Shown: positions 1 to 5,790 of the stretch, one piece after another
Layout: every line of letters begins with the position of its first letter
Position numbering within the stretch: the stretch's first letter is position 1
Assembly: GCA_031276415.1 (NCBI GenBank)
Contig: JAISNF010000218.1
Span: forward strand, 1 to 5,807
DNA length: 5,807 nucleotides
Direction: 5' to 3'
Origin: Planctomycetaceae bacterium
Lineage (GTDB): Bacteria > Planctomycetota > Planctomycetia > Pirellulales > Thermoguttaceae
Position numbers and translations under genes: made by a program
The notes under the pieces: model-generated
The model's input: the letters and a program-made list of their open reading frames with translations, nothing else
Database searches by the model: none
What the model was told of the DNA's origin: nothing

Positions 1-34
1 TATGTAATCTGTAAACATGTCCCTTTTTTTTCAT

Positions 35-40
35 AAGGAG
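35..40 (+). promoter_or_regulatory. Ribosome binding site of the truncated leader copy
   Basis: AAGGAG lies 7 bases before the ATG at 48. It is a strong Shine-Dalgarno match, so the truncated first copy probably still starts translation. Initiation here would yield a 414-residue product that runs in frame through the second start. Confidence 0.7.
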
Positions 41-47
41 AAATACT

Positions 48-152
48 ATGAAAAAGACACTCGGTTTTGGTTTTACACTCGTTGAACTGTTGCAGATTAT
101 TTGTAATGTAATCTGTAAAGTTCTTTCCTTTTTTTTCACAGGAGAAAAAAAC
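48..152 (+). pseudogene. Truncated 5' end of a DUF1559 prepilin-like gene, fused in frame to the next
   Basis: The first 15 codons encode a prepilin-type N-terminus (MKKTLGFGFTLVELL) with the G|F cleavage site and Glu at +5. The frame then leaves the family: instead of the long hydrophobic helix it reads residues translated from the leader of the next gene (residues 16-35, including a pyrimidine-tract-encoded LSFFF). No stop codon occurs, so the frame enters the intact gene at its Met (position 153). I interpret this as the remnant of an upstream DUF1559 paralogue, lost by deletion or recombination within a tandem family. Alternatives are a partial tandem duplication, or a translated leader peptide affecting expression of the downstream gene. 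If translated through, the product would carry two prepilin peptidase sites, and cleavage at the second would give the normal mature protein. Confidence 0.55.
140..144 (+). promoter_or_regulatory. Ribosome binding site that decides the DUF1559 start
   Basis: AGGAG sits 8 bases before the ATG at 153. Together with the normal family N-terminus immediately after that ATG, it supports 153 rather than 48 as the real start. An eight-T pyrimidine tract precedes it, as in the first copy. Confidence 0.75.
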
Positions 153-1292
153 ATGAAAAAGAAATTACGTTTCGGTTTTACACTTGTTGAACTGTTGGTA
201 GTAATTGCGATTATCGGCGTGTTAATCGCTCTGTTGTTGCCGGCAATTCAAGCCGCTAGAGAAGCAGCAAGACGAATGCAATGTACCAATCACCTCAAAC
301 AAATGGGTATTGGTGTTCACAATTTCCACGATACCCGAAACGGTTTGCCGCCGGTTACCATTTACAGTGATAATACCAATTGTCGTGTTTCGTTTTGGGG
401 AATGATCTACCCCTTTATCGAACAACAATCACTTTGGGATGAATTGGTTCAATATGGACTCCAAAACGTCGTGATGAATGATTGGTGGCGCGGGACGGCT
501 TTGGGAGGTTATACGTCCGGTAACCAAATGAATGAGGAGAAGAGAAAAGCATTTGGATCAACTCCGATTTATCGTTGTCCGAGCCGACGTGGAAGTGGAC
601 CAATTTTTACCGAAGACACCGATTCAACATTGGCTCCAACCTGGTGGAATTATCATTTGGGTCCTCAAGGGGATTATGGTGTTGTTTTTGCCAATGGAGC
701 AGGTAATTTTTATGTCAACGGACGTCCTGATTATCAAAATGCTATTGATCGTTCTCGTGGTCCGTTTCGTGTTGCCTTGATTGAAATTGCCGGAGATTAC
801 TCTTCATGGAAACCACGCGACACAACGGCATGGTGGCAAGATGGAACAAGTAATCAAATTATTATCGGCGAAAAACATATTCTTCCGAAAGATGTCGGTA
901 AATGTGTACGATATGATACTGGCGGAAATGCAGAAGATCGTGATACCGCCGGAGATTGTTCGATTCTTGTTACCGGATATTGGAGAACATCCGGCATGGG
1001 ACGCCCTGTAACCCGATCTTTTGCCTCATCGACTGTTACCGGTGGTGATAATGGGGCAACAACAAATGAAGGTAATCCAGATGATCCAAATGTTAATCTC
1101 ATTGCCAACCGACCAGATATGCCTTATGGAGGACAAAATCTGGAGAGTAGCCGTTTCGGAAGTTTTCATCCGGGAGTTTCTATGTTTCTGGTTGGCGATG
1201 GATCGGTTCATCCGTTTCCGGTAACAATCTCACGAATTCCATATCACCGTTGGGCAATGGTCAATGATGGAAATCAGGTTACATTACCATAA
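153..1292 (+). CDS. DUF1559 (SBP_bac_10) prepilin-like protein with H-x9-DG motif
   Basis: This 379-residue protein belongs to the DUF1559 family (Pfam PF07596, with an N_methyl/TIGR02532 prepilin leader), a pseudopilin-like family greatly expanded in planctomycetes. The molecular role of the family is unknown; members are presumed to be processed by prepilin peptidase and exposed in the envelope. The leader is short and basic, with Gly8|Phe9 cleavage and Glu13 at +5, followed by a hydrophobic helix of about residues 9-31. After it comes the typical PAIQAAREAARRMQC segment and NHLKQMG. Near the C-terminus, His339 and Asp349-Gly350 form an exact H-x9-DG motif (TIGR04294 type) within FHPGVSMFLVGDG. 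Length is normal for the family. The start at 153 is chosen from its RBS and leader; an in-frame ATG at 48 would add 35 atypical residues. No clear intrinsic terminator follows the stop. Family assignment is very secure, function is not. Confidence 0.95.
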   Translation: MKKKLRFGFTLVELLVVIAIIGVLIALLLPAIQAAREAARRMQCTNHLKQMGIGVHNFHDTRNGLPPVTIYSDNTNCRVSFWGMIYPFIEQQSLWDELVQYGLQNVVMNDWWRGTALGGYTSGNQMNEEKRKAFGSTPIYRCPSRRGSGPIFTEDTDSTLAPTWWNYHLGPQGDYGVVFANGAGNFYVNGRPDYQNAIDRSRGPFRVALIEIAGDYSSWKPRDTTAWWQDGTSNQIIIGEKHILPKDVGKCVRYDTGGNAEDRDTAGDCSILVTGYWRTSGMGRPVTRSFASSTVTGGDNGATTNEGNPDDPNVNLIANRPDMPYGGQNLESSRFGSFHPGVSMFLVGDGSVHPFPVTISRIPYHRWAMVNDGNQVTLP

Positions 1293-1365
1293 GTTCACCG
1301 TAAACATTCACAATATTAAATAAAAACGTAACAGTTTCCTACCTAATTAACTATTCACTAACAAT

Positions 1366-1551
1366 AACCTCATTTTCACCTAATTTTCTAAACAAAACAA
1401 CCTCAGTAGCAATTAAAAGATATAAACAATCAACCTCATTACCTCATTAAAAAATAATCATAATAATCATAATGAACTAATGAGGTTAGTTTGTGCCGTA
1501 TCTTTTTCTACTGAGGTTGTTTTGTTAGGAAAATTAGGTGTAAATGAGGTT
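1366..1551. repeat. 186-bp imperfect palindrome with AACCTCA/TGAGGTT boxes
   Basis: The outer arms 1366-1409 and 1508-1551 are 44 bp each and match at 41 positions when one is reverse-complemented. Pairing resumes inside with AAAAGATA (1415-1422) against TATCTTTT (1499-1506), and again with AACCTCATTA (1432-1441) against TAATGAGGTT (1478-1487), around an AT-rich centre made of AATAATCAT-like words. On the left arm AACCTCA begins at 1366, 1399 and 1432, exactly 33 bp apart, with a further ACCTCATT at 1441. On the right arm TGAGGTT ends at 1487, 1518 and 1551. Either strand could form a long hairpin. It may be a small non-autonomous mobile element (MITE-like), a structured RNA, or a multi-site operator. 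I see no clear target-site duplication and no T-run making it a standard terminator. Confidence 0.85.
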
Positions 1552-1615
1552 GGTTTTAATTGGAATCGAAACGTTTTTTAATATTATAATTGACTTTTGA
1601 TCTAAAATGATTTTA

Positions 1616-1670
1616 AAAATTTTTCTTCTTTGTGAACTTTGTGTTCTCTGTGGTTAAATAATCTGTGCTT
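1616..1670. repeat. 9-bp-periodic CTTTGTG intergenic repeat
   Basis: Three consecutive 9-mers, CTTTGTGAA, CTTTGTGTT and CTCTGTGGT (1628-1654), are followed by a looser copy, AATCTGTGCTT. On the minus strand it reads as NHREHKVHKEEK. From memory, similar peptides recur as spurious predicted proteins in many environmental genomes, which points to a dispersed intergenic repeat rather than coding sequence. The outer limits are approximate and its function is unknown. Confidence 0.55.
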
Positions 1671-1871
1671 AAATAAAGAGGCGGTTATTAGAAAGTGCCT
1701 TCTATTTGTGAATAATTGCGGGAATAATTGACGGTAATTCGTGATCGTTGGAGTTTTTCTCAAGCCGGTAAACGGATAAGCCGACAATATCATTATGTGT
1801 CTTAGAATCGGAATAATCGACAAATCTTGACACCTTGTATTTCCTAGCACTTTCAATTTTCCGAAGAAGCA

Positions 1872-1961
1872 ATGAAATTAACTTTACGTAAAATGAGCAA
1901 TTTGCGGATTATCCTGGTAATCATTTTCTCCATGATTCTTTGTATTGGAATCATTGCCGCC
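1872..1961 (+). other. Signal peptide or N-terminal membrane anchor
   Basis: Residues 1-30 comprise a basic segment (Lys2, Arg6, Lys7, Arg12), a hydrophobic core rich in Ile and Leu, and Ala-Ala before an acidic EE. Cleavage after the Ala pair is plausible. Whether it is cleaved or kept as an anchor cannot be decided from sequence alone. Confidence 0.75.
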
Positions 1962-4900
1962 GAAGAGATTTCCGATTTCGAAAAACTACTTCGGGATGCC
2001 CTACAAAATAATCAGAATAATCAGATCAAAAAAATTGATCACGATCCCGAAAATCCGATGCGCGAAAAGGCAAAACCATTGTCAACAGCATCGTCAACGG
2101 CGTCCAGAAATACGCCCCGCTCAACAGTAATTGATGCCAAACCGTTGCCCGTGATAAAACCGAAAGAACCGACTCCAATCAAGGTGTCTGTAAATTCGTC
2201 TGTAAATCCGTCTGTAAATTCATCTGTCAATCCGTCCGTAAACTCGTCTGCAAAGTCAGCAGCAGAACCGGCAACATCGGCAACACCAACAACAAAATTA
2301 GCAGCAAAATCATCTGCAAAAACCGCAAAACCCGAACCGGTTAGTTTGAATGACGGTTGGGTCGCAATAAAACCCAATGATCCCAGCACACCAAATATTA
2401 ATAGCGGAAATGAAAAATCAGTTCTCGTTGCCGAAGCAACAAAATCTGTTGCTTCAACAATCAATCCCAACGCCTCCGTTTGGGACGCCGTGCCGGAAAT
2501 AATTTCCCAAAACCCGAAAACTCAAAGTTTTGAAAAACCCGAACAACCTCAAAGTAATCAGCAAAATAATCAGAATGTTACAGAAACGGCTACTGAACCG
2601 ACAACAGAACCGGTTACAGAACCAACGACTGAATCGGCTATCGCAAAACCTGTTGTAGAACCGAAACCACTCACAAATCCGGTGGTTATTCAACCATCGC
2701 CCTCTCCTTGGGAAACCACAATCGACAACAAAAATCCAGAACCCGCCGCTGTTGATTGGAATAAAGTTGCCAACGGAAAAACCGAAGAAACCAACGAAGA
2801 AACCAACGGAGAAACCGATGACAAAAAAATTGTTGAGAAAAAAAGTCTTTCAGAAATTTCAGAAGATTCGGCTGATAATTCGGCTGATAAAAATACTCAA
2901 GAATCACAAAATTCAAATGAATCCAATAAACCGAATGAATCCAATGAATCGGCTGATAAGTCTGACAAATCCAATGAATCGGATAAATTAGATAAATCCG
3001 AAAACTCATCGGATTTAACCGTTCCCAAAAGCAAAACATCAGAAACTATTACGAAAAAAACGGACAATGCGGAAAAAAATCCGAGTACCGATATGGACGC
3101 TATTCTCAACGCTTTGGCAAAAGAAAGTCAGGAAAGCACTGAGAAAAAAACCGAAACGGATACAACGAAAAAATCAGACGGAAAATCAGACGGAAAAACA
3201 AATAAAAACAACGATTCGGCTAACTCCAAAACAGTTGAATCCGCTCAACCTCAAACTCCGTCCGAAACCGCCGATCAAACCGCCACTCAAACTCCACCTG
3301 AACCACAAAAACCGCAAACTCCACCAGAACCGGCAGCACCGGATTTCGACAACGATGAAGATGAAACGGTTTGGAAATTGATCAACGCCGATCACGTTGG
3401 TGATCCACACAGTAAAGACAAAATTAAATTAATGTACGACGAAATAATGAACGGTTTGAAATCACGTAATATTACGAATCGGTACGAAATGTGGAAAGGT
3501 TACGCCCGCAGCACACTTCGAAGCACCGCCGGACTCAATACCGGAAGTGAACTCGATGGACGTTGCCGTTTATCGTGGTATCAGCAACTTTACAATGAAC
3601 CGATTCAATCCGTTTTTGCGGTTGAAGAATATTCGCGGAAACTACATCACGCATTGAGCAAAGGACATCGGCATCTTGCCGAAATTATGCCGGATATCCG
3701 AAAGAAAATGGATGTTCCTGAACGGAATGATGTCGGTATTCAATTTCTCGCCTGCACAACACCGTTTGAAGCAGTCAATGAAGTAAAACGCTCGTTGCTG
3801 GAAGCACAAATGGCTCACGCCCGCGCTCTTTCAACATTAACCACCGCCGAACAAATAGAATTAGCCAAAAATCTTATTCCGACTTTTATCGGACAAGGTT
3901 GCGTCAACGGACATACCATTCCAAACCGAACCTTCGGACGGCGGCTTTGTAACCTCATGGAAAAAATGGATAAAACCGGAATCTATGATGCGGCAGAAGC
4001 CCTAATTCCTTTGACCAATATGGCATTGCTTGACTTGTTGGATAAATTGCCGGAAAATGCCTTTCCAACGGTGATGATTAGCGGACAAAAAGTACAACGC
4101 CTTTCAACCGCCGCCGGTGATATTATTATCAGCGGACGTGAAAACAATGTTTACGATTTAGATGGGTTGGAAATGAGTGATGTTGCCTGCATTATTGATT
4201 TGGGCGGAAACGATTCGTACCGCGATGGAACTTGTAATCTTAATCGTCCGGTTTTGGTCATTATTGATTTACACGGCAACGATGTTTATTCCGGTTCCAA
4301 ACCTGCGATTCAGGGCGGTTCAATGCTTGGCGTGTCCGTTTTGATTGACATGGACGGCGATGATACATATTCCGCCGCCGATCTTGCTCAAGGTTCCACA
4401 TTGGGAGGAGCCGGAATGTTGTTTGATTTTGCCGGACGTGATAGTTATAAAGCGTTGCGACGCGCACAAGGTCATGCTCTCGAAGGATTGGGAATGTTGA
4501 TTGATCGGAAAGGAAACGATAAATACCGTGCGGCAATGTGGGCACAAGGATTCGGCGCACCCGGCGGTTTTGGAATTATCGAAGACACGGAGGGTGATGA
4601 TAATTATTATTGCGGCGGTTTTTATCTTGATTCGTATCCCGAACATCCCGGATATGATGGTTGGGGGCAAGGAGTCGGAGCAGGTATTCGGCAGGTTGCC
4701 AACGGCGGTGTCGGAGCGTTGCTTGACGGCAACGGCGATGATAGTTACGAAGTGGACTATTTCGGTCATGGCGGCGGTTATTGGCTGGGAGTTGGATTTG
4801 TTCGGGACTTTGACGGAAATGATATACGGCATGGAAGTACCTTAATGGCGTATTCCGGCGGCGCACGAACACAAAACCGATGGACTCGTTTTGTCAACGG

Positions 4901-5552
4901 ATTCGGTTGCCATTACTCACTCGGTTATTGTTTCGACGACAACGGCAATGATGTTTACGGCGGAACAATTATGGGAACAGGTATGGGGTGGGATCTTTCC
5001 ATTGGTTATCTTTGCGATTTCAACGGCAGTGATAAATTCACGGCAACCGGCGGAATGACACAAGGAGTTGGAGCGGAAGGAAGTATTGGTATTTTGTTCA
5101 ATTACGGCGGCGACGATCAGTTTATAGGACGCAACCAAGCGTATTCCAGCAACAATATTACTTATCATTTGCCCTCGAATTGCGGCGGCAATTTCAGTTT
5201 TCTGATCAATTACGGCGGTAATGATAAATACGGTTGCGGTGCGGCGAACAATTCCTATGTTCAACGCGGTTCGTCAGGCGGATTCCTGATTGATCGTCCG
5301 ACAGATCGTGAAGCGGCGGAAGAGTTGAAAGCGTTGAAAGAATTGGTTGAAAAACGTAATAAGGAAATTACCGAATTTGATGAAGCGTTGAAAAAAGCAA
5401 CGGAAGAAGCCGCTCTCAAAGGACGCCGATATGTTTCCCGTCAACGCCGTCCGCAACCGATTTCCGCAGAACGTCAGCAACGCCTTAGTTCCGTACCGCA
5501 TTTTGAAAACACCGCTAAAACCGGTGCCGGTAATACAACGAATGTTAAGTAA
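1872..5552 (+). CDS. Large exported protein: low-complexity linker, helical domain, twelve GNDxY repeats
   Basis: I do not recognise a named family. The 1226 residues begin with a basic N-terminus and a hydrophobic stretch (about 12-29) ending in IIAAEE, which fits a Sec signal peptide or an anchor. It is not a good lipobox, because Leu rather than Gly/Ala/Ser precedes the Cys. Residues about 31-495 are low complexity, rich in Ser, Asn, Thr, Glu, Lys and Pro, and likely disordered. Residues about 500-745 look helical and globular. Residues about 774-1141 hold twelve repeats of D-x-x-G-[ND]-D-x-[YF], usually 26-28 residues apart. Residues about 1144-1190 form a charged coiled coil with a basic tail (GRRYVSRQRR). 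The repeats loosely recall Ca-binding acidic loops, but the period is unlike the 9-residue RTX repeat. A role as a secreted or surface structural or binding protein is inference only. The start at 1872 has a weak GAAGAAG RBS 2 bases upstream; Met8 (1893) has none. The gene appears intact. Confidence 0.9.
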   Translation: MKLTLRKMSNLRIILVIIFSMILCIGIIAAEEISDFEKLLRDALQNNQNNQIKKIDHDPENPMREKAKPLSTASSTASRNTPRSTVIDAKPLPVIKPKEPTPIKVSVNSSVNPSVNSSVNPSVNSSAKSAAEPATSATPTTKLAAKSSAKTAKPEPVSLNDGWVAIKPNDPSTPNINSGNEKSVLVAEATKSVASTINPNASVWDAVPEIISQNPKTQSFEKPEQPQSNQQNNQNVTETATEPTTEPVTEPTTESAIAKPVVEPKPLTNPVVIQPSPSPWETTIDNKNPEPAAVDWNKVANGKTEETNEETNGETDDKKIVEKKSLSEISEDSADNSADKNTQESQNSNESNKPNESNESADKSDKSNESDKLDKSENSSDLTVPKSKTSETITKKTDNAEKNPSTDMDAILNALAKESQESTEKKTETDTTKKSDGKSDGKTNKNNDSANSKTVESAQPQTPSETADQTATQTPPEPQKPQTPPEPAAPDFDNDEDETVWKLINADHVGDPHSKDKIKLMYDEIMNGLKSRNITNRYEMWKGYARSTLRSTAGLNTGSELDGRCRLSWYQQLYNEPIQSVFAVEEYSRKLHHALSKGHRHLAEIMPDIRKKMDVPERNDVGIQFLACTTPFEAVNEVKRSLLEAQMAHARALSTLTTAEQIELAKNLIPTFIGQGCVNGHTIPNRTFGRRLCNLMEKMDKTGIYDAAEALIPLTNMALLDLLDKLPENAFPTVMISGQKVQRLSTAAGDIIISGRENNVYDLDGLEMSDVACIIDLGGNDSYRDGTCNLNRPVLVIIDLHGNDVYSGSKPAIQGGSMLGVSVLIDMDGDDTYSAADLAQGSTLGGAGMLFDFAGRDSYKALRRAQGHALEGLGMLIDRKGNDKYRAAMWAQGFGAPGGFGIIEDTEGDDNYYCGGFYLDSYPEHPGYDGWGQGVGAGIRQVANGGVGALLDGNGDDSYEVDYFGHGGGYWLGVGFVRDFDGNDIRHGSTLMAYSGGARTQNRWTRFVNGFGCHYSLGYCFDDNGNDVYGGTIMGTGMGWDLSIGYLCDFNGSDKFTATGGMTQGVGAEGSIGILFNYGGDDQFIGRNQAYSSNNITYHLPSNCGGNFSFLINYGGNDKYGCGAANNSYVQRGSSGGFLIDRPTDREAAEELKALKELVEKRNKEITEFDEALKKATEEAALKGRRYVSRQRRPQPISAERQQRLSSVPHFENTAKTGAGNTTNVK
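2187..2258 (+). repeat. 12-bp tandem repeat encoding SVN(S/P)
   Basis: Six 12-bp units begin at 2187 with TCTGTAAATTCG. They encode SVNS, SVNP, SVNS, SVNP, SVNS and the degenerate SAKS, so Ser and Pro alternate and the higher-order period is 24 bp. The array lies in the disordered linker (residues 106-129) and keeps frame when units are gained or lost. Confidence 0.9.
2580..2639 (+). repeat. 12-bp tandem repeat encoding TEPT-like tetrapeptides
   Basis: Five 12-bp units encode TETA, TEPT, TEPV, TEPT and TESA (residues 237-256). The units are diverged at third positions, so the array is older than a fresh slippage event. It is unrelated in sequence to the SVN array but has the same four-codon period. 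Confidence 0.85.
2784..2819 (+). repeat. 12-bp tandem repeat encoding EETN
   Basis: Two identical units of GAAGAAACCAAC (2784-2795, 2796-2807) are followed by a diverged third unit, GGAGAAACCGAT, encoding EETN, EETN and GETD (residues 305-316). The identical units suggest recent slippage or strong sequence conservation. Confidence 0.85.
2868..3194 (+). repeat. Further 12-bp doublets and Asn/Glu/Ser/Asp/Lys-rich tract
   Basis: TCGGCTGATAAT and TCGGCTGATAAA (2868-2891) encode SADN and SADK. Two perfect AAATCAGACGGA units (3171-3194) encode KSDG twice. Between them lies an NES/DKS-rich segment with looser repeats. One non-repetitive island, DMDAILNALAKES (residues 407-419), looks like a short amphipathic helix and may be a binding motif within the linker. 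Confidence 0.7.
3372..4106 (+). other. Uncharacterised helical domain of the repeat protein
   Basis: Residues about 501-745 leave the low-complexity composition and contain regularly spaced hydrophobic and aromatic residues, with segments such as DKIKLMYDEIMNGL, YARSTLRSTAGL and AEQIELAKNLIPTFI. The pattern suggests a mostly helical globular domain between the linker and the repeats. No catalytic motif or known family is recognisable to me. Boundaries are approximate. Confidence 0.6.
4191..5294 (+). repeat. Twelve D-x-x-G-[ND]-D-x-[YF] protein repeats
   Basis: The Gly of each core falls at residues 779, 802, 829, 855, 881, 908, 955, 982, 1025, 1052, 1080 and 1116. A typical unit reads G-x-[GS]-x-[LI]-[IF]-D-x-x-G-[ND]-D-x-Y, then a few residues, then AQG and a Gly-rich turn. 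Spacing is mostly 26-28, with insertions giving 47 (after 908), 43 (after 982) and 36 (after 1080). Unit 4 has Arg and unit 10 has Ser in place of Asn/Asp; unit 8 (G982) has Arg instead of Tyr. A degenerate copy, GRENNVY, precedes them at residues 755-761. The regular length suggests a solenoid or propeller-like fold, and the acidic Gly-containing loops suggest metal binding; both are inference. Confidence 0.88.
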
Positions 5553-5649
5553 TCAAAATTATTGGAATTATTCGATAGGAAACATCCAAAAATATTTTTT
5601 GATTTAATACAGAATGAAATCAATCGGAAATTTTTATTTTTACAATCTT

Positions 5650-5761
5650 AACCCCGCAAGGGGTGTGATTATGCATACCCGTAGGTGTAGCGAAGCGCAA
5701 CCTACGGATCGGAAGGTCCTATTTTTCAAGCCCTGCAAGGGCGAGATTATAGTTATTCGGG
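5650..5761. repeat. Diverged direct repeat pair with CCC(C/T)GCAAGGG hairpins
   Basis: Positions 5650-5681 and 5729-5761 share CCC[CT]GCAAGGG followed by GATTAT and an AT-rich stretch ending in a C/G-rich turn. Each begins with a small hairpin: ACCCC-GCAA-GGGGT (5651-5664, a GNRA-type loop) and GCCC-TGCAA-GGGC (5730-5742). Between them CCGTAGGT (5679-5686) pairs with ACCTACGG (5700-5707). I suspect a dispersed intergenic repeat family; copy number elsewhere cannot be judged here. Confidence 0.7.
5706..5726 (+). terminator. Possible intrinsic terminator (GGATC-GGAA-GGTCC then T-run)
   Basis: A five-pair stem with one G-T pair and a GGAA loop (5706-5719) is followed by TATTTTT. It lies about 155 bp after the stop of the large gene, which is far, and the stem is short. 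It overlaps the end of the CCTACGG arm (5701-5707), so both cannot form fully at once. Confidence 0.35.
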
Positions 5762-5790
5762 CTGATAATCTCGCCCCATGCGGGGCTTTT
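5739..5790 (+). terminator. Overlapping hairpins, the last followed by TTTT
   Basis: A perfect 12-bp stem pairs 5739-5750 (GGGCGAGATTAT) with 5765-5776 (ATAATCTCGCCC) around a 14-base loop. A second hairpin, GCCCC-ATGC-GGGGC (5773-5786), shares 5773-5776 and is followed by TTTT. The two are mutually exclusive. The second could act as a terminator for + strand transcription. Confidence 0.4.

Larger units (their letters stand above)
1..197 (+). repeat. Imperfect direct duplication of a DUF1559 leader, RBS and prepilin start
   Basis: Copy 1 is 1-92 and copy 2 is 106-197. Both contain, in the same order, the identical 14-mer ATGTAATCTGTAAA (2-15 and 106-119), a CC-T8-CA pyrimidine tract (22-33 and 127-138), an AGGAG ribosome binding site, and a start region reading MKK followed by GFTLVELL. 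The offset is 104 bp at the 14-mer and 105 bp at the ATG, so there is one small indel in the leader. Over the first 45 coding bases 39 are identical, with several third-position changes. Similarity stops abruptly after base 92 (copy 1) and 197 (copy 2). The divergence fits a truncated neighbouring paralogue better than a very recent tandem duplication. Whether copy 1 extends upstream of the window cannot be seen. Confidence 0.88.
1293..1871. other. 579-bp intergenic region with repeats and no convincing gene
   Basis: The region is AT-rich. It contains the palindromic element at 1366-1551 and the CTTTGTG-type repeat near 1620-1670. The only sizeable open frame (1856-1602, minus strand) starts at TTG, and its final part is a translation of the repeat, so I do not call it a gene. 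Upstream of the next gene a TTGACA lies at 1827-1832, but the best -10 candidate at normal spacing (TTTCAA, 1851-1856) matches only half the consensus, so the promoter is unresolved. No tRNA or GC-rich terminator hairpin is visible. Confidence 0.75.

Noticed and set aside
1366..1551. CRISPR array or simple terminator for the 33-bp-spaced boxes
   Set aside because: Only the short AACCTCA box repeats, arms are inverted rather than direct, no cas gene is present, and there is no GC-rich stem with a T-run.
1602..1856. 84-residue minus-strand open frame between the two genes
   Set aside because: It starts at TTG, and its C-terminal part is a translation of the CTTTGTG repeat (HREHKVHKEE). No domain is visible, so it is most likely spurious.
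1827..1856. Sigma-70 promoter for the large gene (TTGACA at 1827)
   Set aside because: The -35 is perfect, but the -10 candidate at normal spacing (TTTCAA) matches only three of six bases, so I do not call it.
1872..1961. Lipoprotein signal at the Cys of the N-terminal hydrophobic segment
   Set aside because: The residues before Cys are Met-Ile-Leu, lacking the Gly, Ala or Ser needed at -1 of a lipobox.
2039..2470. 143-residue minus-strand open frame opposite the linker
   Set aside because: It is the antisense shadow of the repetitive linker; its FTDEFTDG-like repeats mirror the SVN array on the + strand.
4320..4832. 170-residue minus-strand open frame opposite the GNDxY repeats
   Set aside because: It lies wholly inside a well-supported + strand gene and its composition follows from the repeated codons of that gene.
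4191..5294. Classical RTX hemolysin-type calcium-binding repeats
   Set aside because: RTX repeats are 9-residue GGxGxDxUx units in direct succession; here the GNDxY core recurs every 26-28 residues, so the resemblance is only local.
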